Shown piece by piece: positions 23,938 to 33,565 of a stretch of 64,000 nucleotides of DNA (position 1 is the stretch's first letter; each line of letters begins with the position of its first letter). The notes under the pieces are model-generated. The model was not told the origin of the DNA and ran no database searches. It saw nothing but the letters and a program-made list of their open reading frames with translations. Position numbers and translations under genes: made by a program. The DNA comes from Psychrobacter sp. UBA6766 (GTDB taxonomy: Bacteria > Pseudomonadota > Gammaproteobacteria > Pseudomonadales > Moraxellaceae), in the NCBI RefSeq assembly GCF_002453355.1, contig NZ_DKGQ01000025.1, positions 71,880 through 135,879 of the forward strand, written 5' to 3'.

Positions 23938-26900
23938 TTAATGACTAATGATTTCCTTTAAATGATAAAGTAAATCGTGCGCTTGCTTTGGTGTTAGGTT
24001 GTCAGGATTAATCGCTGCAAGCTCTTCTTGTAAGCTAAATATTTGATTTTGCTGTGGAATGGTAGTAGTGCTTTGACTTGGGCGAACGCTGTCTTCCTTC
24101 ATTTTCTTTGATTCACTAAGATACGCCTGTGCTCTTTTATCCTTTACTGACTTAGTTAATTCATTTTTATCATCAATGGTTTTTACACTTTCAGTTTTTA
24201 AATTATCTACTAAATACCGTTTAGCATCATTTAATACCTGCGTAGGAATCCCCGCCATTTTTGCCACATGCAATCCAAAGCTGGAGCTTGCCGCGCCGTC
24301 CTTGATTTGATGCAGTAGCAGCAGTTGACCATCGACTTCACTAGCGGCGACGTGGACGTTGCGGATAAAATTTTCATTGCTTCCGCTATTTTCTTTATAG
24401 TTTTGCGCCAATTTTGTCAGCTCAAAGTAGTGAGTGGCAAATAAGGTCAGGCAACCAATATCAATTAGCCTGTTGACGCAAGCATGGGCGATTGCTAGTC
24501 CATCCGTGGTTGCCGTTCCGCGACCGACTTCATCCATGAGTACCAGCGATTTATTAGTCGCTTGGTTAAGAATATTAGCCGTTTCAATCATCTCAACCAT
24601 AAAAGTTGATTTACCGCCTGCCAAGTCATCAGCCGAGCCAATTCGGGTAAAAATTCGGTCTATGTCACCGATATGAGCGCTAGCTGCTGGGACAAAGCTG
24701 CCGCAATGGGCAAGTAGGACAATTAACGCGGTTTGACGCATATAGGTCGATTTACCGCCCATATTAGGGCCAGTAATCATAAGTAGGCGCTCAGGATAAT
24801 CATCACTGCCGAGCGCACAGTCATTGGCGACAAAATGGTTCGTGGGTTGAATGCTGTTGCTCTGATTAATGCTATTAACAGTATTTTGAGTATTGGTAGG
24901 ATTTAATGCCGCTTCAACGACGACATGGCGACCTTGCTTGATATCAATGCTGGTTTGGCTATCATTTTCCGAATATCGGCCATTTCTTGAAAAATTGCCA
25001 TTTTTAGAATCATTGCTCATTATAGGGCGTTGCCAGTTATAAGACGTTGCTAGATGTGCCCAATTACTGAGCACATCTATTTGCGCGATAGCCGCGCTCA
25101 GTTGTTGCAGTTCAGCCAAGTGGCTACCTAATATGGTTAACAGCTCATGATACAGCTGTTTTTCACGAGTTAGAGCTAATGACTGCGCGCTTAGATATTC
25201 GGTCTCAACGTTTTTTAGTTCATCGGTGATAAAGCGCTCGCTACTTTTTAACGTTTGCCGACGGATAAAATGCGCAGGGGTATTTTTCGCTTGCATTTTA
25301 GGTAATTCAAAATAAAAACCGCTGACCTTATTAAAGCCGACTTTTAGACTTGGTAATTGGTTATCGATACGCGCGCGCTCTAGCATCTCATCTAACGTTA
25401 CTTGGATATTGTCATGCAAGTGGGTGAGGCGGTCAAACTCTTCGTCATAGCCCGTGGCTAGCATGCCACCATCTCGGATATGAGCAGGTGGCTCTATGAC
25501 AATAGCGCGCTCAATCAGCTCGGCGACAGATTGTACCGCAGGTAACTGCTCCGGCAATTGCTGCATCAGCATGGGCAACAGTCCTGCTTGCTCATGGCTG
25601 ATACTGGCAGTGCTCAGTAAGTCGCTCAGCTGAACGCTACTTCTAATACCGTCAGCCAATTTACGCAGGTCACGCGGCTTGGCGCTCATTAAACCAATTC
25701 GGCTAGTGATACGCTCGATATCGCCAATCGAATTTAACGTTTCGCGTAGGCGGCTGACCAATAAATCATTTTCTAAGTTTTCATTAACCCGCTTATTTTC
25801 GTCAGCTTGATTTGTTTTCTGCAAAAGACTAGTGATTGCATCTAAACGCAAATTAATACGCGCATGCTGCCGCAGCGGGCGCTTCATTTGTTGCACAAGC
25901 AAGCGACGTCCCATCGGGGTTTGGCAGTGATTAAGCACAGATATCAGCGATGTACCATTACTGCTAACGGGGGTAAAGAGCTCAAGATTTTGCTGACTAT
26001 TGGCATCAATGATTAGATAATCGTCACTATACTCGACTATGAGTTGATTGACTTGTGGGATATGACGTTGCTGGGTTTGCCGTGCATAATGAATAAGAGC
26101 TGCACAGCTAGATTGAGCTAACGGTACATCGCTAATCCCTAAGCCATCGAGACGTTGCACCTGAAACTGTTGACAAAGGGTTTCATTGGCATGCTGACGA
26201 TGAAAGTCATTGGCAGCAACTTCTATAATAGGGCAGTCAAGATTTTGCCGTAGCCACAACGACCAGTTTTCACCAGCTTTTTCACTGAGTGCTTCGCTAA
26301 TGATACATTCACTTGGCGCAAAGCGTGCCAGTACCGTCAGAATTTGGGATTGTAACCCTTCGATATCGTTATGGCTGTTATTATAGCTGGCGTTTAGTGT
26401 TTGCGTTGTTAACGTCCCAGCAGCCAAGTCCATTTGGCTAATCGCAGCTTGTAGCGGCTGATTGCTATTAGCTTTTGGCAGTGCAATATCAATAGCAACG
26501 ACGGTTGGCGTATGATTGGGCGCAATTAAAGCGTCATCAGTGATGGTTCCAGCGGTCAAGGTTTTAACCACTTCACGGCGCATGATACTACCTGCCGCCG
26601 ATTTACTTTTATCCTTCTTTTGCTTCTCGCCCATGGTCGGATTATTGGATGTAGCGTTTGTCGATTCGTCAATTTGCTCACAGACGACGACCGTTTGCCC
26701 AGCGGCAATTAGCCGCGCCATATAGCTATCAGCGGCATGAAACGGCACGCCTGCCATCGCAATGGTGTTACCCGCTTTATCCGTACCGCGGCGAGTTAGG
26801 GTGATATCGAGTATTTGCGCCGCGCGTTTGGCATCCTCAAAAAATAACTCATAAAAATCACCCATCCGGTACAGCAATAATGCTTGTGGATAGTTGGCTT

Positions 26901-27075
26901 TCATGGCCAGATATTGCACCATCATTGGCGTATGGTCGGCTAAATTATAAATAGCATCGCCGACTAGTAACTGATCGCCGTTTACTTGCTGTGATTTTAC
27001 GTGCTTAGCGTTTAAAGGGCCAGATGTATCGAATGTTAAGGCGTTAGGGTTTTGCGCGGATGGTTTTACGGTCAT
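23938..27075 (-). CDS. mutS: DNA mismatch repair ATPase MutS (enlarged)
   Basis: MutS recognises base mismatches and starts methyl-directed repair with MutL. The mismatch-reading motif F74-Y-E is in GDFYELFF; the connector, core and clamp domains follow; the ATPase has Walker A G769-PNMGGKS, LVLMDEVGRGTATTDG and the TLFATHYFEL segment. At 1045 residues it is about 190 longer than E. coli MutS. The extra length comes from a 40-residue N-terminal lead, a Ser/Asn/Lys insert near residues 145-165, an Asn/Ser/Thr-rich insert between the lever domain and Walker A (about 685-755), and a basic insert before the C-terminal tetramerisation helix. Inserts avoid catalytic motifs, so the enzyme should be active. 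fdxA follows. Confidence 0.96.
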   Translation of the reverse strand: MTVKPSAQNPNALTFDTSGPLNAKHVKSQQVNGDQLLVGDAIYNLADHTPMMVQYLAMKANYPQALLLYRMGDFYELFFEDAKRAAQILDITLTRRGTDKAGNTIAMAGVPFHAADSYMARLIAAGQTVVVCEQIDESTNATSNNPTMGEKQKKDKSKSAAGSIMRREVVKTLTAGTITDDALIAPNHTPTVVAIDIALPKANSNQPLQAAISQMDLAAGTLTTQTLNASYNNSHNDIEGLQSQILTVLARFAPSECIISEALSEKAGENWSLWLRQNLDCPIIEVAANDFHRQHANETLCQQFQVQRLDGLGISDVPLAQSSCAALIHYARQTQQRHIPQVNQLIVEYSDDYLIIDANSQQNLELFTPVSSNGTSLISVLNHCQTPMGRRLLVQQMKRPLRQHARINLRLDAITSLLQKTNQADENKRVNENLENDLLVSRLRETLNSIGDIERITSRIGLMSAKPRDLRKLADGIRSSVQLSDLLSTASISHEQAGLLPMLMQQLPEQLPAVQSVAELIERAIVIEPPAHIRDGGMLATGYDEEFDRLTHLHDNIQVTLDEMLERARIDNQLPSLKVGFNKVSGFYFELPKMQAKNTPAHFIRRQTLKSSERFITDELKNVETEYLSAQSLALTREKQLYHELLTILGSHLAELQQLSAAIAQIDVLSNWAHLATSYNWQRPIMSNDSKNGNFSRNGRYSENDSQTSIDIKQGRHVVVEAALNPTNTQNTVNSINQSNSIQPTNHFVANDCALGSDDYPERLLMITGPNMGGKSTYMRQTALIVLLAHCGSFVPAASAHIGDIDRIFTRIGSADDLAGGKSTFMVEMIETANILNQATNKSLVLMDEVGRGTATTDGLAIAHACVNRLIDIGCLTLFATHYFELTKLAQNYKENSGSNENFIRNVHVAASEVDGQLLLLHQIKDGAASSSFGLHVAKMAGIPTQVLNDAKRYLVDNLKTESVKTIDDKNELTKSVKDKRAQAYLSESKKMKEDSVRPSQSTTTIPQQNQIFSLQEELAAINPDNLTPKQAHDLLYHLKEIISH

Positions 27076-27368
27076 GCAGAATCTCTTATGATGCTTAAAT
27101 GGGTTTGCTTAGACACAATGGGTATTTTTTAGAATAAATTAGCGATGAGAGCTATCAGATAGTTGCGTTTATTAATGGCGCGAAAAAGCTGTTGAATTAA
27201 GGGTATAGGCGCTATTTTAACACGTTCAGCGACCTTTTTACGTCGGCAAATATCTACTCGCTACTCTTGTATCCATCGGCGTCATAACCATATATAATGA
27301 CGGCACACTTAATTGGGCGATACTTCATTAAGCGACGCATCATTAGTCAGTGCCTTATTAGTCCGTAC

Positions 27369-27428
27369 TTTGTTCAGAGGTGCTTTGTTAAGAGCAACTT
27401 TGTTCAAAGGTGATTTGTTGAGAGGTAC
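27369..27428 (+). repeat. Four imperfect 15-base tandem repeats upstream of secA
   Basis: Four consecutive 15-base units each begin TTTGTT and continue approximately CAGAGGTGC (27369, 27384, 27399, 27414). In one frame they read as five-residue repeats of the form Leu-Phe/Leu-Arg/Lys-Gly-Ala/Thr/Asp inside a short frame at 27313-27564 that runs into secA. The rest of the 445-base mutS-secA spacer has no recognised gene and must hold both divergent promoters. Confidence 0.6.
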
Positions 27429-27520
27429 TTGGTCGGTGATGACTGTTATGTTAAGGCGGCGGTATGTGAGCCTTGGCGAATGCGCACTAATTATCGAATA
27501 TTTCCATAGGTCAAAAAATT

Positions 27521-30298
27521 ATGTTATCAAAGATTATAGGCAGTGTCGTTGGCACCAAAAATGACCGCGAACTCAAGCGTATGCGCCGCGTGGTCAGCAA
27601 AATCAACGCACATGAGGCTGAAATACAAGCCCTGTCTGATGAGCAATTACAACAAAAAACCGCAGAATTTAAAGAAAGACACCAACAAGGTGAAAGCTTA
27701 GACGCCTTATTACCAGAAGCGTTTGCCGTCTGCCGCGAAGCCTCCTTACGCGTCAATGGCATGCGCCACTACGACGTGCAGCTCATCGGTGGTATCACCT
27801 TGCACGAAGGCAAAATCGCTGAGATGAAAACCGGTGAGGGTAAAACCTTGATGGGAACCTTAGCGATGTACCTCAATGCTATTAGCGGCAAAGGCGTGCA
27901 TTTGGTGACGGTCAACGATTATTTGGCGGCGCGTGATGCGGAGTTAAACCGTCCATTATTTGGCTTTTTGGGCATGACGGTTGGCGTCATTTATTCGCAG
28001 CAGCCGCCGCAAGAAAAAATCGACGCTTATCAGGCGGATATCACATATGGTACCAATAACGAATACGGCTTTGATTATCTGCGCGATAACATGGTCTTTA
28101 GCCTTGCTGAGAAAAAACAGCGTCCGCTAAATTTTTGTATCATTGATGAAATTGACTCCATCTTAATCGATGAAGCGCGAACGCCGCTGATTATCTCGGG
28201 TCAAGCCGAAGATTCGTCACGAATGTACGCCCTGATCAATACCATTATTCCGCTATTAAAGCGTTCAAAAGACGAAGAAGCCAATAAGAATAATGAAGAA
28301 GAAGATTTTTGGATTGATGAAAAAAACCGTCAAATCGAGATTAGTGAAAAAGGCTATGAAAAAATTGAGCGCTTCTTAATCGAAGTTGGCGAGCTTGGCG
28401 AAAACGAAAGTTTATATAGCCCAAGCCGTTTGCCTCTGCTCGCTCACGTTCAAGCGGCGATTCGTGCTCATCATGTCTTTGTGAAAAACGTCCATTATAT
28501 CGTTGATGACGGCGAAGTGATTATCGTTGATGAAAACACCGGTCGTACCATGCCCGGTCGCCGTTGGTCAGAAGGTTTGCATCAAGCGGTAGAAGCCAAA
28601 GAAAACGTCGAGATTCAAGCAGAAAACCAAACGCTTGCGACGACGACTTTCCAGAACTATTTCCGTCTGTATGACAAATTATCGGGTATGACGGGTACCG
28701 CTGATACCGAAGCGGCAGAATTTAAATCAACGTATGATTTAGATGTCATCGTGATTCCAACCCATGAGCCGATTGCCCGTATCGATATGGATGATCAAAT
28801 TTTCTTAACCAAGTTAGGAAAGTATAAAGGTATTATCCGCGAGATTAAAGAGATTCAAGCCAAAGGCGCGCCCGTATTGGTGGGTACGGCAACGATTGAA
28901 GCCAGTGAAGAGTTGTCTTACTTGCTGGACCAAGAAGGTGTCAAACATAACGTCCTAAACGCTAAGCAGCATGAGCGCGAAGCAGAAATTATTGCCCAAG
29001 CAGGAAGTCCAAAGGCGGTAACGATTGCGACTAACATGGCAGGTCGTGGTACCGATATTATCCTTGGTGGTAATTGGCAGTCATTTATTGAAGATATTGA
29101 TGCGGTCAGTCCGGAAGAGATGGCGCGTCTCAAAGCGGAATGGCAAGTCAAACATGACCAAGTCGTTGCCGCTGGTGGCCTGCATATCATTGGCTCTGAG
29201 CGTCATGAATCACGCCGTATTGATAACCAGCTGCGTGGTCGTGCCGGTCGTCAAGGTGACCCTGGAATGTCACGCTTTTTCTTATCGCTTGAAGACGACT
29301 TGATGCGTATCTTCGCCGGTGACCGCGTTGTGAATATGATGCGAGCCATGGGATTAAAAGAAGACGAAGCCATTGAGCATAAAATGGTCTCTAAATCGAT
29401 TGAAAACGCTCAAGGCAAAGTAGAAAGCCGCGATTTTGATGCCCGTAAAAATCTGTTGAAATATGATGATGTTGCCAATGAGCAACGTAAAGTGATCTAT
29501 GGTCAGCGTGATGATTTATTGGCAGAGATGGATTTAAAAGAGGCCATCGAAATCATGCATCATGAAGTCTATAACGCCATGATCAATCAGTTTATTCCGC
29601 CGGGCTCTATCGATGATCAGTGGAATATCGATGGCTTAGAAGACGAGCTTGAGGATGAGTTTAAAATCTCAATGCCGATTAACGATTGGCTTGATGAAGA
29701 CCGCCGCCTAGATGAAGAAGGCTTACGTACCAAAATCATCCAAACAGCATTGGATCGTTATCATGCTCGCCGTGAACAAATGGGCGAAAAAGACGCTGCC
29801 CAGCTTGAACGTCACTTTATGCTACAAAGTTTGGATAAGCATTGGAAAGAGCATTTAACCCAAATGGATCAGCTGCGTAAAGGAATTCATCTGCGCGGTT
29901 ATGCACAAAAGAATCCTGAGCAGGAATATAAGCGCGAATCTTTTGAGCTGTTCCAAATGATGCTCGGCGCGATTAAATCTGAAACCGTTCAAGATTTATC
30001 CCGTGTTCATATTCCGACCAAAGAAGAGTTAGAAGCGCTCGAAGCTCAGCAGCGGGAGAATGCGGCACAGATGCAAATGCAGTTTGAGCACAGTGATATC
30101 GATAATATGGATAGCGGCGTCGAGAGAGCAGCGGCGCAAAACCGCAGTGTTGCTGGCAGTGCGGCTTCAGCCGGTGCTATTGCCGGTAGTGGCAGTAAAA
30201 GTGAGCCTGACCCCTATGCTGATATGAATATCAGCCGTAACGCACCGTGTCCTTGTGGTTCAGGGCTTAAATACAAACAGTGTCATGGTAAAATCTAA
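27521..30298 (+). CDS. secA: Preprotein translocase ATPase SecA
   Basis: SecA is the ATP-driven motor that pushes unfolded preproteins through SecYEG. The 925-residue protein has Walker A MKTGEGKT (about residues 104-111), the DEID Walker B box, the preprotein cross-linking domain, the second nucleotide-binding fold with NMAGRGTDI and QLRGRAGRQGDPG, the helical scaffold, and a C-terminal zinc motif CPCGSGLKYKQCHG used for SecB and lipid contact. Length is close to the usual 900. An alanine/serine-rich linker precedes the zinc motif. It has its own terminator. An insert with NKNNEEEDF near residue 253-262 is a small local feature. Confidence 0.97.
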   Translation: MLSKIIGSVVGTKNDRELKRMRRVVSKINAHEAEIQALSDEQLQQKTAEFKERHQQGESLDALLPEAFAVCREASLRVNGMRHYDVQLIGGITLHEGKIAEMKTGEGKTLMGTLAMYLNAISGKGVHLVTVNDYLAARDAELNRPLFGFLGMTVGVIYSQQPPQEKIDAYQADITYGTNNEYGFDYLRDNMVFSLAEKKQRPLNFCIIDEIDSILIDEARTPLIISGQAEDSSRMYALINTIIPLLKRSKDEEANKNNEEEDFWIDEKNRQIEISEKGYEKIERFLIEVGELGENESLYSPSRLPLLAHVQAAIRAHHVFVKNVHYIVDDGEVIIVDENTGRTMPGRRWSEGLHQAVEAKENVEIQAENQTLATTTFQNYFRLYDKLSGMTGTADTEAAEFKSTYDLDVIVIPTHEPIARIDMDDQIFLTKLGKYKGIIREIKEIQAKGAPVLVGTATIEASEELSYLLDQEGVKHNVLNAKQHEREAEIIAQAGSPKAVTIATNMAGRGTDIILGGNWQSFIEDIDAVSPEEMARLKAEWQVKHDQVVAAGGLHIIGSERHESRRIDNQLRGRAGRQGDPGMSRFFLSLEDDLMRIFAGDRVVNMMRAMGLKEDEAIEHKMVSKSIENAQGKVESRDFDARKNLLKYDDVANEQRKVIYGQRDDLLAEMDLKEAIEIMHHEVYNAMINQFIPPGSIDDQWNIDGLEDELEDEFKISMPINDWLDEDRRLDEEGLRTKIIQTALDRYHARREQMGEKDAAQLERHFMLQSLDKHWKEHLTQMDQLRKGIHLRGYAQKNPEQEYKRESFELFQMMLGAIKSETVQDLSRVHIPTKEELEALEAQQRENAAQMQMQFEHSDIDNMDSGVERAAAQNRSVAGSAASAGAIAGSGSKSEPDPYADMNISRNAPCPCGSGLKYKQCHGKI

Positions 30299-30330
30299 AT
30301 ATTGATAATCAACCATTGTTAAGTTATGAT

Positions 30331-30367
30331 AAAAAGTCCCTGTCTAGATTAGATAGGGACTTTTTTT
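30331..30367 (+). terminator. Intrinsic terminator after secA
   Basis: AAAAAGTCCCTGTCTA and TAGATAGGGACTTTTT form a long stem (one bulge) with a T tract. The remaining 200 bases to the next gene are AT-rich without further features. Confidence 0.88.
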
Positions 30368-30573
30368 ATAAGTATAGACGGTTCGATAGAAGAAATTATT
30401 CCGGTAATACCTTACCTCTTGGCGTTTTTAAGATAACTTGACGATATTAAAAAATGATATAAAAATTAAGATTAATAAATAGCCTCGGCTTTATAGTGAT
30501 TAATTACAAATTCAACATAGGCGTGAATTTATGGACACGCTATAGTGTTTAATATATTTCTTTGGAGAGTATA

Positions 30574-31134
30574 ATGAATATAGAATTATTAAAACAGTTG
30601 CGTACCTCTGTTGTCCTTACAGGATTGCTCGCTGGCGCCATGACGATTAGCGCCTGTCAGCAAAAACAAGAGCCAGAGCAGAGCTTAGAAGACAATATAA
30701 GTGAAGAGCAGTCAGTGCCTATGTCCGCTGAGCCTGCCGAACCAAATGATGTCGTGGTAGATACTCCGGTGAGTGATGTAGAAGAGGATACCGTGGCGTC
30801 TGTCACTACTGGCGTCAACCAAATGAGCTATTCGTGTACGCCTGCGCTTGCCGTTGAAGCGACTTATAAAGACGCTGACAAGCAAGTTGTCCTTGAAACC
30901 CCTCAAGGTACAGTGACTTTGGCAAAAACCAATGGTGATGCTATTAATCCTGAAGTCTTCAACCTAAATACTTCATTTGACGGTGGCGAAGGCTTTATCC
31001 AATGGCGCGTGGCTCATGAAGATCGCGAAACAGGTGTGATGCGTACAGCGGGTGCCGATTCAGAAAACGTCAGCACTTATGAATGCAAAACATCACAGGC
31101 TTCTGAAAACAAAACTGCAGAAACAGCAGCCTAA
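30574..31134 (+). CDS. Lipoprotein with a possible MliC-like lysozyme-inhibitor domain
   Basis: A 186-residue predicted lipoprotein. From ATG 30574, with GGAG seven bases upstream, it has a signal sequence and lipobox TISA|C, then an acidic Glu/Ser/Val-rich spacer to about residue 80. The C-terminal domain begins YSCTPALAVEATY, contains GTVTLAKT and ends STYECK, so two Cys could bond. This pattern (Tyr-x-Cys start, VxY strand, short Gly turn, final Cys) resembles membrane-bound lysozyme inhibitors of the MliC family, but the central Ser-Gly-x-x-Tyr motif expected there is not evident, so the family call is tentative. It stands alone between secA and convergent genes. Confidence 0.55.
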   Translation: MNIELLKQLRTSVVLTGLLAGAMTISACQQKQEPEQSLEDNISEEQSVPMSAEPAEPNDVVVDTPVSDVEEDTVASVTTGVNQMSYSCTPALAVEATYKDADKQVVLETPQGTVTLAKTNGDAINPEVFNLNTSFDGGEGFIQWRVAHEDRETGVMRTAGADSENVSTYECKTSQASENKTAETAA

Positions 31135-31151
31135 CAACAAACACCTCGCAT

Positions 31152-31183
31152 AAAAAAAGCAACGTTGACGTTGCTTTTTTTTG
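31152..31183. terminator. Bidirectional terminator
   Basis: AAAAAAGCAACG, loop TTGA and CGTTGCTTTTTT form a perfect stem with A and T flanks. It ends the lipoprotein gene and may also serve the convergent gene at 31246. Confidence 0.88.
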
Positions 31184-31245
31184 GTTTGGTTATTGAGTTT
31201 TTAGCAAAAACGCCTGATACTTTAGAGATGGATTTTTTACAAACG

Positions 31246-32013
31246 CTATTTTTTATAAACAGTATTATTGTCTTGTTGGTGTGCCAAATAACCTTCTTCA
31301 TTAACGTCTAACTCTTCATGTTGTAACGCTACTTGAATACTATCGGTATGGGTATGCGTGGTTTTATTAATCTCTATTTCCTGGATAACATGGGTATCTT
31401 TAGTAATCGTCGCTACTTGACGCGATAAAACTATCTCAATCGGCGCGTCACCAATCTCAACCTGCTTGCCATTGATGGTCACCACAGCTTTGCTATCTAA
31501 CGCTGGTTCAACGTGACGCAGTATGTCCTTATCATCATAATTTCCTGATAGTAAATCCTGACTTTCTGCATCCCGATAATCGGTGCGAACGGTAATATAT
31601 TCTTCTACCAATTCAATAGGGACTTCAATAGTTTTGGAACGTGTGTGCTTGGTCACTGTGACTTTACCAACATCCAAGCGTTCTTTATTTATCACCGGAC
31701 GCTCTTCTAATAATTCTAAATAGCCACCGTTACCTGTGTTTGCTACGTTACTAGCTAGATTATCTTTGGCATGATTCGTTAAACTTTCCTGTTGGCGGTT
31801 TGATACCGCTTGCTGATGATTGGAAATAGAGTGAGATAAGTCAGGCGCAGATAAGTCAGGCGCAGGTAGTTTATTCTCATCACTATGATTGGCAATTTTA
31901 TCCAAGTGAGAAGATGACGTTGCCGCTAAATGAGACTCTTGATTGATTGGTTGCTGATTAATGGGTTCTTGCTTTACTTGCTGTTGTTCGTTTTTATTGT
32001 CATCGGCCGTCAT
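31246..32013 (-). CDS. DUF2382 (YsnF/AvaK-like) protein
   Basis: A 255-residue protein with a DUF2382 domain, a family found in stress-associated proteins such as YsnF; molecular function is unknown. The domain spans about residues 110-245, beginning LELLEERPVINKERLDVGKV and showing the family's alternating pattern of Glu-Glu and Val-Thr strands; the end reads VALQHEELDVNEEG. Residues 1-105 are low complexity, rich in Gln, Asn and Ser. The ATG at 32013 is preceded by AAGGA at proper spacing; a longer frame to 32112 would add a hydrophobic stretch but lacks a ribosome site. The neighbouring gene upstream encodes a second DUF2382 protein; the two are probably paralogues. Confidence 0.8.
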   Translation of the reverse strand: MTADDNKNEQQQVKQEPINQQPINQESHLAATSSSHLDKIANHSDENKLPAPDLSAPDLSHSISNHQQAVSNRQQESLTNHAKDNLASNVANTGNGGYLELLEERPVINKERLDVGKVTVTKHTRSKTIEVPIELVEEYITVRTDYRDAESQDLLSGNYDDKDILRHVEPALDSKAVVTINGKQVEIGDAPIEIVLSRQVATITKDTHVIQEIEINKTTHTHTDSIQVALQHEELDVNEEGYLAHQQDNNTVYKK

Positions 32014-32067
32014 GATTGTATTCCTTAAGAGTAAGTGTAAAAAGAATAGACATAAAAAAGTAGGTAT

Positions 32068-32097
32068 AAAAAAAGACCAGAGACGAGCTCTGATCTT
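32068..32097 (-). terminator. Intrinsic terminator between the two DUF2382 genes
   Basis: On the minus strand AAGATCAGAG, loop CTCGT-like spacer and CTCTGGTCTT precede TTTTT. The single mismatch on the plus strand becomes a G-U pair on the minus strand, which supports minus-strand use. It lies directly upstream of the 31246-32013 start, so that gene needs its own promoter or read-through. Confidence 0.7.
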
Positions 32098-32216
32098 ATT
32101 TACTGAGCTCATGACTCAGCTGCTAATGACTGTCATACAGTGCCTATTTCGATACTTATTATTGAATTTTAAATACAATTCTCAAAAATCATGCAACTGT
32201 ATGAAAGCATTGCGTG

Positions 32217-33065
32217 TTACATACCACGAGCGCGGCGGACGTCTTCGGCAGTGATATCGTCACGATCATAGCGATTGCCTTCACGGTCAACCACATTACC
32301 TTGGTCATCGATATCTAGCTCTTCACGTTGAATGGTTTCAACGATGGTTTCGGTACGATGCTCTGAGGTTTTACCGACATTAACTTCTTCCGCTACATAC
32401 GTTTCTTTATTTACACGGGCACGTTCAGCTTCTAGCTCAACTTCGACCGTTTGGTCACCATCCGCATCGCCGATGCGGCGGTCGGTTGGACGATCTACAT
32501 TGGTACGCTGGATGTTAGCGTGCTCCTCTTCAAGATCAACATCGACATTGCGCTCTTCAGTCACCACATGCTTACCAACTTTAACTAGCCCGGCAACAAT
32601 TCGATCTTTATTAACCGTCAAACGCTCTTCCAGTAGCTCTAGCGTATTTGGTGCATTATAAGAATGATCGGCAATTTCCATACGCTCTGCCTCTGGTACA
32701 GTGTCAGCCGCGAATGATTGACGATCTTTTTCATATTGCTCTTTATAGCTATACTGATAATCGTGGTCGTATACTTCCATCGCTTCCACTTGTGCTTGTG
32801 TCAAGCTATCAAAGAAAACGTCGTCACCGACGATACGAGCGAGACCTGCTGGAACCAACACTTCTTTTGAGCTGAACCAACCGCCTGCGTCAACGATTAA
32901 ATAACGGATACGACCAGTGGTATCTTCTACTAGCGCGCCTTCAATTTTACCGATTTTTTCTTCATTGACGCCATAAGCAGTTTTACCAGTTGGATCATAA
33001 TAGTCATCACCAATTAGGTCACGGTGAGTTGCTTGGATATCTCTTAAACGAATTAGTTGGCTCAT
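32217..33065 (-). CDS. PRC-barrel plus DUF2382 stress-type protein
   Basis: A 282-residue soluble protein with two domains. An N-terminal PRC-barrel-like domain covers about residues 10-100 (KIGKIEGALVEDTTGRIRYLIVDAGG, then KEVLVPAGLARI), followed by a short Tyr/Gln/Lys linker and a DUF2382 domain from about 140 (LELLEERLTVNKDRIVAGLV) to 260 (REELDIDDQGNVVDREG). This composition is typical of general-stress proteins resembling YsnF and AvaK; the biochemical role is unknown. It is highly acidic. AAGGAAGA precedes the ATG. The smaller DUF2382 gene lies downstream beyond a terminator. Confidence 0.87.
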   Translation of the reverse strand: MSQLIRLRDIQATHRDLIGDDYYDPTGKTAYGVNEEKIGKIEGALVEDTTGRIRYLIVDAGGWFSSKEVLVPAGLARIVGDDVFFDSLTQAQVEAMEVYDHDYQYSYKEQYEKDRQSFAADTVPEAERMEIADHSYNAPNTLELLEERLTVNKDRIVAGLVKVGKHVVTEERNVDVDLEEEHANIQRTNVDRPTDRRIGDADGDQTVEVELEAERARVNKETYVAEEVNVGKTSEHRTETIVETIQREELDIDDQGNVVDREGNRYDRDDITAEDVRRARGM

Positions 33066-33459
33066 TATTGTCTTCCTTTTTATGAGTAAATTTATTTGAT
33101 TGGATTAATAATTATTTTTTATAAAATGGCAATGCGATAAAGTTTGCATTGCCAAAAACTGTTGTATGCTTCTTTAAACTGAACGCTTATAAATTAACAA
33201 GATTAGATGAAGAAGATATTTCTGTTGTTATTAATATAATCAATAACTAGCTATCGTTAATAAATAGCCTCTCCATCAACTTGTTATTATCGTAGCAGCA
33301 GGTTTTTCGATACGATATATGAGCAAGGTAGCAAAGTGTGCGCTTGAGGTAATTGCGTGTAATAGGCTGTAAATGACGCCGTTACTATATAAAATTAAGT
33401 TAAGGCTTTCTTACAGTGATGCACCGCTTTGCGGTATTTGTCATTTTCAGGTATAAAAA
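33066..33459. other. Spacer upstream of the PRC-barrel gene
   Basis: AT-rich and without a coding frame. It should contain the promoter for the PRC-barrel gene. A small CCGC-TTT-GCGG hairpin at 33424-33434 is seen; nothing else is assigned. Confidence 0.4.
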
Positions 33460-33488
33460 AACCGCACAGCCATTAGCAGTGCGGTTTT
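33460..33488 (-). terminator. Intrinsic terminator after the thiolase gene
   Basis: On the minus strand AAACCGCAC, a loop of about 11 bases and GTGCGGTTTTTTT form a strong terminator, 80 bases past the thiolase stop. Confidence 0.87.
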
Positions 33489-33565
33489 GAAACTTTAAGA
33501 AAATCAGTCGAAATTTTAAATCAGAACTTCGATTTTAAAATCTTAAGCGTTGAATTGGCTTAAAC

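Noticed and set aside
32014..32112. Upstream extension of the small DUF2382 protein with a hydrophobic segment
   Set aside because: The AAGGA-preceded ATG at 32013 is a far better start, and a terminator lies inside the extension.
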